A stretch of 17,490 nucleotides of DNA from Chloroflexota bacterium (GTDB lineage Bacteria; Chloroflexota; Chloroflexia; Thermomicrobiales; UBA6265). Position 1 is the first letter of the stretch. Each line of letters starts with the position of its first letter. The DNA is taken from NCBI GenBank assembly GCA_023415845.1, contig JAEZJB010000054.1:1-17490 (forward strand). The letters are read 5' to 3'. A program made the translations under genes and the position numbers. This document shows, in pieces, positions 6,682-13,777 of the stretch. The notes below the pieces were generated by a model. It had not been told where the DNA came from and did no database searches. It saw nothing but the letters and a program-made list of their open reading frames with translations.

Positions 6682-7004
6682 GGTGCCGCCTCATTTCACA
6701 TCTGGAGCCTGCATCTGGCGGGCAGTGTACCAGTCCACCCGGGTGGACTCCTGTTATGCGATGCGGATCCACCTTCCACGTGAGGCATCGATTCCAGCCA
6801 GAACAGCTCGTCATAATACCTCACCTCGACATGTTTGCTCTGTACTCGTGACGCCCCCTTGCGGGCAGGTGCCGCCTCGTCGATGCGTGTAATCCGGGTC
6901 GCAAATGGGTATCATGATTCCGAAACGGCGCGACAATACGCCGCGTCATCGTCTGTCCCGGGGGGGACATACAACTGGGGCGTTGCGCCTCAAGGAGTTG
7001 CTGA
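6682..7004. other. divergent intergenic region holding a palindrome
   Basis: 323 bases between the minus-strand DUF2007-like gene and the plus-strand secreted-protein gene. It should carry both promoters. It contains the 18-bp palindrome at 6732-6749. Next to that palindrome, on the minus strand, is an extended -10-like TGGTACACT (6722-6730) pointing toward the DUF2007-like gene. A weak parS-like sequence lies at 6772-6787 (12 of 16 consensus bases). I see no convincing coding sequence here. Confidence 0.5.
6732..6749. promoter_or_regulatory. 18-bp perfect palindrome sharing the GTCCACCCGGGTGGAC core
   Basis: Two 9-base arms (AGTCCACCC / GGGTGGACT) with no spacer. The 16-bp core is identical to the palindrome at 1719-1744. 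It lies 51 bases upstream of the DUF2007-like gene and directly abuts the minus-strand TGGTACACT, which fits an extended -10. Binding there could block or position RNA polymerase. The cognate regulator is not in the window. Confidence 0.6.
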
Positions 7005-7973
7005 ATGGTTTCCAAACCAGCACGCGCTCGTGGCCGAATGGTCACTTCGCTGCTCCTCGGAGTCTTGATGGCCATGATGGCGGTAATGCCGTTTGGTACG
7101 GCCACTGCCCAGGATGCCACTCCGGAGGCGGAACCTGTTGCGAGTGCGCTCGCCGGGTTGGGTCTGCCGGAAATCGTCGTCACGGCCTCTGATGCGACCT
7201 ACGCCATCGCCTTCGCCCCGCCCCTCACTGAGGGCTGGCACCTGCTCACCCTGACCAATGCCAGCGGTGCAGCCGCGTCGGTCAATTTCGCTCAGGTTCC
7301 GGCCGAGCAGTCGGTTGGCGATCTTTCCTCCGCCATCTTCGCCGCCTTCCAGGGTGAGGGTGGAGAGCTTCCTGAATGGTGGAGCAGTGCGGTCTTCGCC
7401 GGTGGCGCCTGGGCAGGTGCCGGTGAAACCACCCAGACCGCGATTTACCTGACACCGGGCACCTGGGCTGCCTTTAGCACCAATGTCATGTCGGCCCAGC
7501 CGGTCCAGACCGTCAAGGTCGCCACGCCGGAAGAACTTGTGTCTCAGTACGGCATCGAGCCGGAAGCTTCCCCGGTCGCTGACGCCGCCACGCCGGTCGC
7601 CGAAGGTCTTCCGTCGGATGGTTCGGTGACGATCGAAGACGGTGCCTACAGCATCTCCGGCACGCCGGCCGCTGGCCCGCAGGTCTGGGAAGTCGTCAAC
7701 AACAGCTCGCAGGTCTCTGAATTCGTGCTCGTCGGTGTCGACTATGACATCCCGGCTGAAGAAGCCGTGCTGTGGGCCGAGACGTTCGCCGCTGGCAACA
7801 TCGGCAACGCCTGGATCGTCAACGGCTCTGGCCTGATCTCCCCGGGTGGCACGGCCTATGTGGCTGTCGACCTGGCTCCGGGCACCTACGTGCTCTTCAG
7901 CGCCGCTCCGGATGCCGCTGGTGGCATTCAGTCCAGCAACGGCCTGAACGTGGTGTTCACTGTCGAAGGCTAG
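7005..7973 (+). CDS. secreted protein with two similar beta-rich domains
   Basis: 322-residue exported protein. The N-terminus is a clear signal peptide: basic R-A-R-G-R, a hydrophobic core at about residues 13-30, and A-x-A type cleavage near residue 35, followed by Q-D-A-T-P-E-A-E-P-V-A. Two domains follow, about 55-173 and 206-322, joined by a linker rich in E-A-S-P-V-A / A-T-P-V-A. Both end alike: L-T-P-G-T-W-A-A-F-S and L-A-P-G-T-Y-V-L-F-S, then a last strand (V-Q-T-V-K-V; L-N-V-V-F-T-V). The pattern fits an Ig- or cupredoxin-like fold, but I see no copper ligand set (no conserved Cys/His), so metal binding is not supported. There is no lipobox or C-terminal anchor. AAGGAG lies 7 bases before the ATG. 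A strong hairpin follows the gene. Confidence 0.85.
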   Translation: MVSKPARARGRMVTSLLLGVLMAMMAVMPFGTATAQDATPEAEPVASALAGLGLPEIVVTASDATYAIAFAPPLTEGWHLLTLTNASGAAASVNFAQVPAEQSVGDLSSAIFAAFQGEGGELPEWWSSAVFAGGAWAGAGETTQTAIYLTPGTWAAFSTNVMSAQPVQTVKVATPEELVSQYGIEPEASPVADAATPVAEGLPSDGSVTIEDGAYSISGTPAAGPQVWEVVNNSSQVSEFVLVGVDYDIPAEEAVLWAETFAAGNIGNAWIVNGSGLISPGGTAYVAVDLAPGTYVLFSAAPDAAGGIQSSNGLNVVFTVEG

Positions 7974-8004
7974 CCTTCACTCGATCCATCTTCGGATGAT
8001 CGGT

Positions 8005-8036
8005 CACGACCCCGACTCGAATGAGCCGGGGTCGTG
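8005..8036 (+). terminator. hairpin terminator after the secreted-protein gene
   Basis: Perfect 10-bp stem (CACGACCCCG / CGGGGTCGTG) with a 12-base loop that can form a further CTC/GAG pairing. It starts 31 bases past the stop. The following run is only GTGTGTCC, so it is either a weak intrinsic terminator or an mRNA 3'-end stabiliser. Confidence 0.65.
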
Positions 8037-8080
8037 GTGTGTCCGCCGCGTGGCAGGCATGCCCGAGGAGATCCCGCAAA

Positions 8081-8095
8081 CCGCAGCGACTGCGG
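8081..8095. promoter_or_regulatory. compact inverted repeat CCGCAG-N3-CTGCGG upstream of the small membrane gene
   Basis: 6-bp perfect arms around CGA, immediately followed by TACACT, which could serve as a -10 element. It lies about 110 bases upstream of the ATG at 8206. It could be an operator or a small hairpin; evidence is sequence symmetry only. Confidence 0.35.
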
Positions 8096-8205
8096 TACAC
8101 TCTGGGAAACTACGCCAGTTGGCGGGTGGGGTGGTATCAAATCCAGCCGATGGCTGATCGAGATGAAAAACGCAGGGCGATTGTCCGCCCGGAGTGGGAG
8201 TTCAC

Positions 8206-8403
8206 ATGGCTGAGGCAAGTCGTATCCTGACCGCGCTCGGACTCGTCGTCGCATCGGTCGGGTTGACCTTCTACGGGATCGCGACCGCCTTCTACGAGAC
8301 GGCGGAAGGGCAACGCGACCTCGGCATCATCATGATGATCGTCGGTGTGGTGGCCGCAGCCATCGGCGTGGTCATGAGCCGCCAGATTCCGGAACAGGAC
8401 TAA
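8206..8403 (+). CDS. small two-helix membrane protein
   Basis: 65-residue hypothetical protein with two hydrophobic helices (about residues 7-29 and 39-57) joined by a charged loop (E-T-A-E-G-Q-R-D-L), and a short polar tail ending I-P-E-Q-D. This is a helical hairpin in the cytoplasmic membrane. No family motif is recognised. GGGAG lies 5 bases before the ATG at 8206, favouring it over a GTG at 8194. It stands alone between the terminator at 8005-8036 and the terminator at 8435-8466, so it is probably monocistronic. Confidence 0.75.
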   Translation: MAEASRILTALGLVVASVGLTFYGIATAFYETAEGQRDLGIIMMIVGVVAAAIGVVMSRQIPEQD

Positions 8404-8434
8404 CCGTCCACTCACACCCTCGGAGCAAAAAAGG

Positions 8435-8466
8435 AACGCCGTTCGCATCAAACTGCGAACGGCGTT
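8435..8466. terminator. bidirectional intrinsic terminator
   Basis: Perfect 13-bp stem (AACGCCGTTCGCA / TGCGAACGGCGTT) with a 6-base loop. It is followed by TTTT on the plus strand and preceded by a run of six A (a U-run for minus-strand transcripts). It lies between the convergent small membrane gene and folC and fits termination of both. Confidence 0.9.
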
Positions 8467-8528
8467 TTGGCATCTCGGGAATTACCGCACCTGGTGGCGC
8501 CAGACTCATCACACCATTCCCGAGCTAA

Positions 8529-9950
8529 TCAGGAGCGATCGCTCGTGGGCCAGGACGATCGAGCCAGGATGACATCCGACGTCCGGTGCCAACGCTCCCG
8601 CACATTCCCGACCAGGTACAGCGACCCGGTCACCAGCACGGCACTGCCCGGCAGATCGGTAGCCAGTTCGAGTGCCCGCTCAATGGCAGTGACCGGATCT
8701 GGCTCCAGCACCACCTCGCCATGGAATCCGGCCTGTTGCGCGACGGCCGCCATTCCGGCGGGGTCGCGTGAGTCCTTCGCCAGCACCTGCGGAGCAGTCG
8801 CGATCAGCACGTCGATCTCGCCGACCACACTCGCCAGCATCTCGCGTGCCTGTTTCGTTTCCAGCACGCCCAGCACCCCGATCCGGCGGCCCTCACCACT
8901 CACTGGCAGAAGGTTCGGCACATCTTGCGCCAGCGCCTCAACCTTCTCGGCGTTGTGTGCGCCATCGAGCAGCACCGGCACCCGATCGTCAATCAGCTCC
9001 ATCCGACCAGGAATCCGCGCTGCCTGCAGCCCTCGTGCCACCGCCTCATCCGAGATGAAATAGCCCTGCTCGCGCAAGGCCTGAATGGTTGCCAACGATA
9101 CGGCACCATTCCGGGCCTGGAACTCCCCTCGCAAAGCGGTGTGGTGCTCCAGCCCGGTGGTGCCGTCGATCCACGTCGTCCCTTGGCGATCGGTGCGCAC
9201 GTCGCGCACGGACTCGCCAGGAGACACAATCACGAGTGGCGCGCCGACCTCGGCCGCCCCGGCCTTGACCACCGCGAGGGCTGCCGCATCGGTCACGCCA
9301 GTCACGGCCGGTATCCCCGGCTTGATGATACCTGCCTTGTGCCACGCGATGTCCGGAATGGTGCTTCCCAGGGTGGCGGTGTGATCGATGCCCACCGATG
9401 TGATCACCGACACCACCGGCGTGACGATGTTCGTCAGGTCGAACCTTCCACCGGCCCCCACTTCCAGCACGGCCACGTCGGCGCCCGTTTCCCGGAAATA
9501 GAGCAGGGTAAGCGCGACCCAGGCCTCGCCATAGGTCAGCGAATCCTCACCGTCGGCCAGCCAGGCATCGTGAACCCCCAGCAGCTGGTCGACGAGGTCC
9601 ACATACATCCCGGGCGAGATCAGCTCACCGTTGCTCTGGAGTTTTTCCGACGGCGACTGCAGGTAGGGAGAGGTGTGCAGGCCAGTGGTGAGCCCGGCAG
9701 CAGTCAGCATCGCCGCGATCATGGTGCTGGTGGAACCCTTGCCCGAGGTGCCACCAACATGAACAATCGGATAGCTCTGCTGCGGATTTCCGAGCCGGTC
9801 AAGGAAACGTACCAGGCGTCCCATCCGCGTCGTTGCCCGCCGCGTCACCGCTTCGCGCGACGAATCGGTTGGGGTAGGCGTCGCCTCGATCAGGCCATCG
9901 AGGCGTGCGGTCGCCTCACGAAATCGCACCAGCAACGTGTCTTCGCCCAT
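8529..9950 (-). CDS. folC: bifunctional folylpolyglutamate synthase/dihydrofolate synthase
   Basis: Cytoplasmic Mur-ligase-family enzyme that adds glutamate, using ATP, to dihydropteroate and to folates; it makes and retains folate cofactors. It is 473 residues, slightly longer than most FolC. The P-loop H-V-G-G-T-S-G-K-G-S lies at 64-73 and the T-S-P-Y-L loop at 93-97. L-E-V-G-A-G-G-R-F-D-L-T-N at 162-174 and the metal-site region S-V-G-I-D-H-T at 185-191 follow, then K-A-G-I-I-K-P-G at 205-212. The C-terminal ligase domain carries L-L-D-G-A-H-N at 327-333. The ATG at 9950 gives a compact N-terminus before the family core. It diverges from the gene at 10097 and is terminated by the hairpin at 8435-8466. 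No other folate gene is nearby. Confidence 0.96.
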   Translation of the reverse strand: MGEDTLLVRFREATARLDGLIEATPTPTDSSREAVTRRATTRMGRLVRFLDRLGNPQQSYPIVHVGGTSGKGSTSTMIAAMLTAAGLTTGLHTSPYLQSPSEKLQSNGELISPGMYVDLVDQLLGVHDAWLADGEDSLTYGEAWVALTLLYFRETGADVAVLEVGAGGRFDLTNIVTPVVSVITSVGIDHTATLGSTIPDIAWHKAGIIKPGIPAVTGVTDAAALAVVKAGAAEVGAPLVIVSPGESVRDVRTDRQGTTWIDGTTGLEHHTALRGEFQARNGAVSLATIQALREQGYFISDEAVARGLQAARIPGRMELIDDRVPVLLDGAHNAEKVEALAQDVPNLLPVSGEGRRIGVLGVLETKQAREMLASVVGEIDVLIATAPQVLAKDSRDPAGMAAVAQQAGFHGEVVLEPDPVTAIERALELATDLPGSAVLVTGSLYLVGNVRERWHRTSDVILARSSWPTSDRS

Positions 9951-10009
9951 GCATCACCGTCTACGAGATCGGGCACCGTTTCGGGGTACCATAGTCCCGA
10001 CACAACGAA

Positions 10010-10037
10010 CCGGAATGACGTCATAGCGACATTCCGG
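10010..10037. promoter_or_regulatory. inverted repeat midway between divergent folC and membrane gene
   Basis: Perfect 8-bp arms CCGGAATG / CATTCCGG, spaced by 12 bases that begin with ACGTCA (the arm-loop boundary forms the palindrome TGACGTCA). It lies about 60 bases from each of the two divergent start codons. The placement suits a shared operator or a 5'-UTR hairpin of one transcript. Confidence 0.45.
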
Positions 10038-10096
10038 CTTTCAGATACGAACATTGTACGGCGTCCATCGCCACAGACTGGTATCCGGGAAGGTCC

Positions 10097-10792
10097 ATGC
10101 TCAACATTCTTCTCACCGTCGTCCTCCCGGTCATCATTCTGACCCAGTTCAGCAGCGATGATCGGCTCGGGCCAGACCGCGCGCTCGCCCTGGCGCTGGC
10201 GATTCCGGTCGCATACGCCCTGTGGGAACTCATCCGGATTCGCAAGGTCAGTTGGCAGCCGATTCTCGGCATTGTTGGTGTGCTGATGACCGGTGGGTTT
10301 CGGTTACTCGAACTTCCGCCGAAATGGTTCGCCGTCAAGGAGGCCATCGTTCCGGCTGCCTTCGCCCTTGCCATCCTCATCTCCGCCTGGATCGGCAAAC
10401 CTCTCGCCCGAGTGTTCCTCAATGCCTTCCTGGACAAGGACCGGATCGAGACAGCCCTCCGCGAACTAGGCACCGAAGACGAGTACGAGCAACGCACGGC
10501 GATTGCGACCTATCTGCTGGCCGGGGCATTCACCCTCTCGGCAGTGCTCAATTTCGTCCTGGCCAGAATGGTCGTCACGGCCGACCCGGGGACAGATGCC
10601 TTCAACGATCAGCTCGGCCGGATGACGGCGCTAAGCTATCCCGTTATCACCCTGCCGGTCATGATCGTGCTGATGGTCACCATCTTCTACATCTTCAACA
10701 CCGTCGGCAAGATGACCGGGCTGGAGATCGATGAGATGGTCAAGCAGGACCCCAAAAAGCAGAAGAAGGCTGAGGCGGGGGAGGCCCAGTAA
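10097..10792 (+). CDS. multi-helix membrane protein, VC0807/septation-protein-A-like
   Basis: 231-residue membrane protein with about six hydrophobic segments (residues near 3-17, 27-45, 54-72, 82-99, 143-165 and 190-215) and a highly charged cytoplasmic tail (K-Q-D-P-K-K-Q-K-K-A-E-A-G-E). The segment W-F-A-V-K-E-A-I-V-P-A-A-F-A-L at 77-91 resembles the conserved K-E-x-x-I-P stretch of VC0807-type proteins, whose function is unknown; the assignment is from memory of the pattern. GGAAGG lies a few bases before the ATG. It is divergent from folC. It has no visible terminator before the convergent hemW stop 50 bases away. Confidence 0.7.
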   Translation: MLNILLTVVLPVIILTQFSSDDRLGPDRALALALAIPVAYALWELIRIRKVSWQPILGIVGVLMTGGFRLLELPPKWFAVKEAIVPAAFALAILISAWIGKPLARVFLNAFLDKDRIETALRELGTEDEYEQRTAIATYLLAGAFTLSAVLNFVLARMVVTADPGTDAFNDQLGRMTALSYPVITLPVMIVLMVTIFYIFNTVGKMTGLEIDEMVKQDPKKQKKAEAGEAQ

Positions 10793-10843
10793 GTTGCCAA
10801 CATGCATGACATGGTGAGTTCCCGCCCGTGATCACACTCGCGG

Positions 10844-12013
10844 TTAGAGGAACCGACCAATCACATCATTGGCCAGCAATAGCCCCCGATGTGTAAGCCG
10901 GACACCCGCGCCTGACTCCTCCAGCAAGCCCATCGCACTGAGCTCGTGAATCACCGAGCCGTACACCTCGTCGAGGTCCACACCGTGCCGGTGGAAGAAC
11001 GCGTCGGCCTGCACTCCATCATCCAGCAGGCGCAGGCCCAGCAGCATCGTTTCCGCCCTGCTCGTGCTCGCGTCGATGATCTCGAGGTTGGACGCTGCTG
11101 ATTCTCCGCTTTCGACGGCGCTACACCAGCGTTCCGGCAGCAGGTGGTTCAGAAATCGTTCGTTCCCCACCGTGCCGTAGGCGCCCGCCCCAATCCCAAG
11201 GTAGTCGCCGTGCTGCCAGTAGATCGCATTGTGGCGCGAATACCCTTCCGCCTGGCGAGACCAGTTGGCCACCTCGTAGTGATGCCACCGCGCTCCGGCG
11301 AGCATCTCGATCGCGAGTTCATACATGTCAGCGGTGGTGTCATCGTCCGGCATGTGCAGAATGCCGCGCGCCGCCGCGTCCGCGAATGGTGTGCCCGGCT
11401 CCACGATCAGGCTGTAAAGCGAAAGGTGGGACGGGGGTTCGGGCAATGCGAGCACCGTCTCCAGGTCCTGCCTCCACTGATCGAGCGACTGTCCTGGCCA
11501 GCCAAAGATGAAGTCCAGCGAAACGTTTTCGAATCCGGCTTCGTGCGCAGCATCGAGTGATGCCAGCACATCCTTGGCCTCATGTTGGCGGCCCAACGTG
11601 CGCACGCCCCGCCGGTCGAACGTTTGCGCACCAATCGAGAGCCGATTGACTCCTGAGCGCCGGTAGGCCGCCAGTCGCAGCGCATCGAGTCCGTTGGGAT
11701 TGCACTCCATCGAGATCTCGGCGTCTGGCAACAGCCGAAATGCACGTCGGCATGCCTCTATCACCATCTCGACCTGGGTACCGTCAAGGAGCGATGGTGT
11801 GCCACCCCCGATGAATACGGCTGCAACCGGTCGGCCATCAACCTGCTGACCCTGCCGGTCAATGTCATGCACGAGGCACTCGACATACCGCGGAATCAGC
11901 GATTCCTTCCCGGCATAGGTGGTGAAATCGCAATACGGGCAGATATGACCGCAAAACGGAATATGGATATAGACACCAAGTGCCGAATTGAGAGCAAGGG
12001 GGGCGATGATCAC
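10844..12013 (-). CDS. hemW: radical SAM heme chaperone HemW (coproporphyrinogen oxidase-like)
   Basis: Cytoplasmic radical SAM protein of the HemN/HemW family. HemW binds heme and delivers it to respiratory proteins, and is often mis-annotated as oxygen-independent coproporphyrinogen III oxidase. Numbered from the GTG at 12013 (389 residues), the 4Fe-4S motif C21-x3-C25-x2-C28 sits in I-P-F-C-G-H-I-C-P-Y-C-D-F. Then come F-I-G-G-G-T-P-S, S-M-E-C-N-P, R-L-S-I-G-A-Q-T-F, F-G-W-P-G-Q-S, L-Y-S-L-I-V-E-P-G-T-P-F and Y-L-G-I-G-A-G-A, as in HemW. The single C-x3-C-x2-C without the HemN N-terminal extension supports HemW. The GTG lies 4 bases after the stop of a small upstream ORF; an in-frame start at 12073 would overlap that ORF. 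Confidence 0.93.
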   Translation of the reverse strand: MIIAPLALNSALGVYIHIPFCGHICPYCDFTTYAGKESLIPRYVECLVHDIDRQGQQVDGRPVAAVFIGGGTPSLLDGTQVEMVIEACRRAFRLLPDAEISMECNPNGLDALRLAAYRRSGVNRLSIGAQTFDRRGVRTLGRQHEAKDVLASLDAAHEAGFENVSLDFIFGWPGQSLDQWRQDLETVLALPEPPSHLSLYSLIVEPGTPFADAAARGILHMPDDDTTADMYELAIEMLAGARWHHYEVANWSRQAEGYSRHNAIYWQHGDYLGIGAGAYGTVGNERFLNHLLPERWCSAVESGESAASNLEIIDASTSRAETMLLGLRLLDDGVQADAFFHRHGVDLDEVYGSVIHELSAMGLLEESGAGVRLTHRGLLLANDVIGRFL

Positions 12014-12017
12014 GATA

Positions 12018-12146
12018 CTACCAGCCTCGCCTGCGCCGCCGTACCCAGTCCACAACCCACCACAGGAACCCACCGACCATGATGAGCGTCGTCAGGACCA
12101 GGAAGACAACCGCCACATACGCAATAACTTCGATCAACGAGTCCAC
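12018..12146 (-). CDS. very small single-helix membrane protein upstream of hemW
   Basis: 42-codon ORF starting with GTG at 12146, or with TTG at 12137, which has AGGGG about 8 bases upstream. The product has one strongly hydrophobic helix (I-A-Y-V-A-V-V-F-L-V-L-T-T-L-I-M-V-G-G-F-L), then W-W-V-V-D-W-V and the basic end R-R-R-R-R-G-W. The positive-inside rule puts the C-terminus in the cytoplasm. Its stop lies 4 bases before the hemW GTG, so coupled translation is plausible. No family is recognised. Compositional sense (a real helix plus a flanking basic patch) and position are the only evidence. Confidence 0.5.
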   Translation of the reverse strand: MDSLIEVIAYVAVVFLVLTTLIMVGGFLWWVVDWVRRRRRGW

Positions 12147-12607
12147 CCCTCGAACGTCTTCGAACCTCTCACCATGCTAACCCGAAGGCAGCCCCAGAAA
12201 CCGGGCGCAATTCCCGAACGGTGCCTTTGGCACTTGTCCTGGCGCCCATGGGAACCTGAAACGACCCCGCTGACGTCACGATGACGTACGAATTTTCCGT
12301 AGGTTGGCGGGATTTGACGCGCTCGATGCGTACGAATAGCACGGGCCAAAGTGCCTCCTGCGCACCTGGTGAGGCGCGCAGGGAAACAGACGGCGTGCGA
12401 GTCTGACGTCTTCTGCACCAGGTGTCCGCGGGAACTCGCGAAAACTCCTCCTCAAAAAGCCCATGGAAACAGGAAACATCGAGTTCGTGAGTTTTTGAGT
12501 TTTTGCAGATTGATTCTCCGACGCCGTTGCGCCTCGACCCGCTTGCCACCGGCTCGCACCAGTGCCATCCTGCCGCAAGCTATCGCCATCACCACACTGG
12601 AGACCCA
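12147..12607. other. 461-base intergenic region between divergent hemW operon and LLM gene
   Basis: I see no convincing gene here. The region contains TGACGTCA-type sequence with TGACGT repeated at 12271 and 12282, and a 9-base direct repeat CGTACGAAT at 12285-12293 and 12329-12337. A possible promoter has TTGACG at 12314 and TAGCAC at 12337 (17-base spacing, weak -10). It also holds a CCTGCGC/GCGCAGG hairpin near 12357-12382 and the related near-palindromes CACCTGGTG (12363) and CACCAGGTG (12416). It ends in A/T-richer DNA with GAGTTTTT repeated near 12487-12505. Confidence 0.4.
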
Positions 12608-13777
12608 ATGACAGCGTCCTTCCCGTCTCGCTACATCGTCGTCCTAGGCCAGCGCGCCTCCTGGCCCGAAATGCTTGCCCGCACCCGAACCATCGAGAAC
12701 CTGGGCTTCGATGGCATGTATCTGGTCGACCACTTCTTCGGTCGCATTGATCTCGACGAACCCACCCACGAAGCGTGGACCATGCTCGGGGCACTCGCCC
12801 CTTTCACGCAGGCCATGCGTCTGGGCGTGCTGGTCTGTGGGAACACCTATCGCAATCCGGCCTTCCTCCTGAAACAGGCAGTCACCGTCGATCACATTTC
12901 GAATGGCCGCGTGGACCTCGGCGTCGGAGCCGGCTGGCTCGAACGGGAGCATGAAGCCTACGGCTTCCCACTTCCTCCACCGCGCGAGCGAGTCGACCGG
13001 TTCGCCGAGTCCCTCGCCATCTGGGAATCGCTGCAGGAGAACGAGCGCACCACCTGGGACGGCCAGTTCTACCAGCTTCTCGACGCTCCCTTCGAGCCCA
13101 AGCCAGTTCAGCAGCCTCGCCTGCCCCTCCTGATCGGATCTTCCGGCGCCAGGATGCTCCGCCTCGTTGCTCGTCACGCCGATATCTGGAACATGATCGG
13201 CACGCCGGAAGAGGGTGCCGCCGGCAATCTCCGCCTTGACGCGATCTGTGCCGAAGTCGGGCGCGACCCGTCCACCATTCGCCGATCGATCAGTCCGTCG
13301 ATCAACCTCCTGGCATCACCAGATGCCTTTGCTGAAGGCGTCGCGGCCTACCACGAGGCGGGGTTCACGGACATCACCTTTCCCTGGCCCCGGGTCGACG
13401 AGGAGATCCCCATTCTTCACGAAGTCTCCCGCTCGGTGCTGCCTGCGCTTCGGAAGCAGCCGCCACCGACCAGCCAGCCACCTCACCGCGACCTCCGGCC
13501 GGTTCACACCGCGACCGACGCGGAGGCGGCGCAGCTGCTGGCGAGCCTCAACACCAACGAACTGGCGATCATCAGGCTGCTCGCGAGCCAGGCCGGCCAG
13601 ACCGTCGCACACAGCACTGTCATGAACCAGCTCCAGCTGGCGCAGCACGCCGACGTCACCCGCCTGGCAATGGGCATCGCCGAAGGCTTTACCAATCTTG
13701 GTTTTGCCCGGCCCTGGCGAGAACTCCAACTGGGGTATCAGATGCCGCCTGAGGTCGCCGCGGCGCTCAAACTCTGA
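12608..13777 (+). CDS. LLM-class (F420/flavin-dependent) oxidoreductase with C-terminal extension
   Basis: Luciferase-like monooxygenase family TIM-barrel enzyme, 389 residues. Family features: N-L-G-F-D-G-M-Y-L-V-D-H at 31-42, R-L-G-V-L-V-C-G-N-T-Y-R-N-P at 71-84, L-L-K-Q-A-V-T-V-D-H-I-S-N-G-R-V-D-L-G-V-G-A-G-W at 87-110, E-H-E-A-Y-G-F and I-G-S-S-G at 176-180. The barrel ends near residue 282. A Pro-rich linker (K-Q-P-P-P-T-S-Q-P-P) then leads to a further 85 residues (about 304-389) with helical, winged-helix-like patterning. The oxidised substrate is unknown; F420 versus FMN cannot be decided from sequence alone. GGAGA before the ATG at 12608 fixes the start, and the upstream in-frame sequence from 12503 is not family-like. 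The end overlaps the convergent MFS gene by 11 bases. Confidence 0.88.
   Translation: MTASFPSRYIVVLGQRASWPEMLARTRTIENLGFDGMYLVDHFFGRIDLDEPTHEAWTMLGALAPFTQAMRLGVLVCGNTYRNPAFLLKQAVTVDHISNGRVDLGVGAGWLEREHEAYGFPLPPPRERVDRFAESLAIWESLQENERTTWDGQFYQLLDAPFEPKPVQQPRLPLLIGSSGARMLRLVARHADIWNMIGTPEEGAAGNLRLDAICAEVGRDPSTIRRSISPSINLLASPDAFAEGVAAYHEAGFTDITFPWPRVDEEIPILHEVSRSVLPALRKQPPPTSQPPHRDLRPVHTATDAEAAQLLASLNTNELAIIRLLASQAGQTVAHSTVMNQLQLAQHADVTRLAMGIAEGFTNLGFARPWRELQLGYQMPPEVAAALKL

Noticed and set aside
6772..6787. Second parS-like sequence around CACGTG.
   Set aside because: Only 12 of 16 consensus positions match and the palindrome is broken outside the central 6-8 bases, so it is not called.
8925..10142. 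405-codon plus-strand frame opposite folC.
   Set aside because: It is a shadow of folC, which carries all family motifs on the minus strand.
10793..10843. Possible terminator between the convergent VC0807-like gene and hemW.
   Set aside because: Only short CATGCATG-type symmetry is present, with no stable stem followed by a T-run.
12169..12549. Minus-strand 126-codon frame in the hemW-LLM intergenic region.
   Set aside because: Its composition lacks protein-like patterning, no ribosome site is seen, and it crosses what look like promoter elements of the LLM gene.
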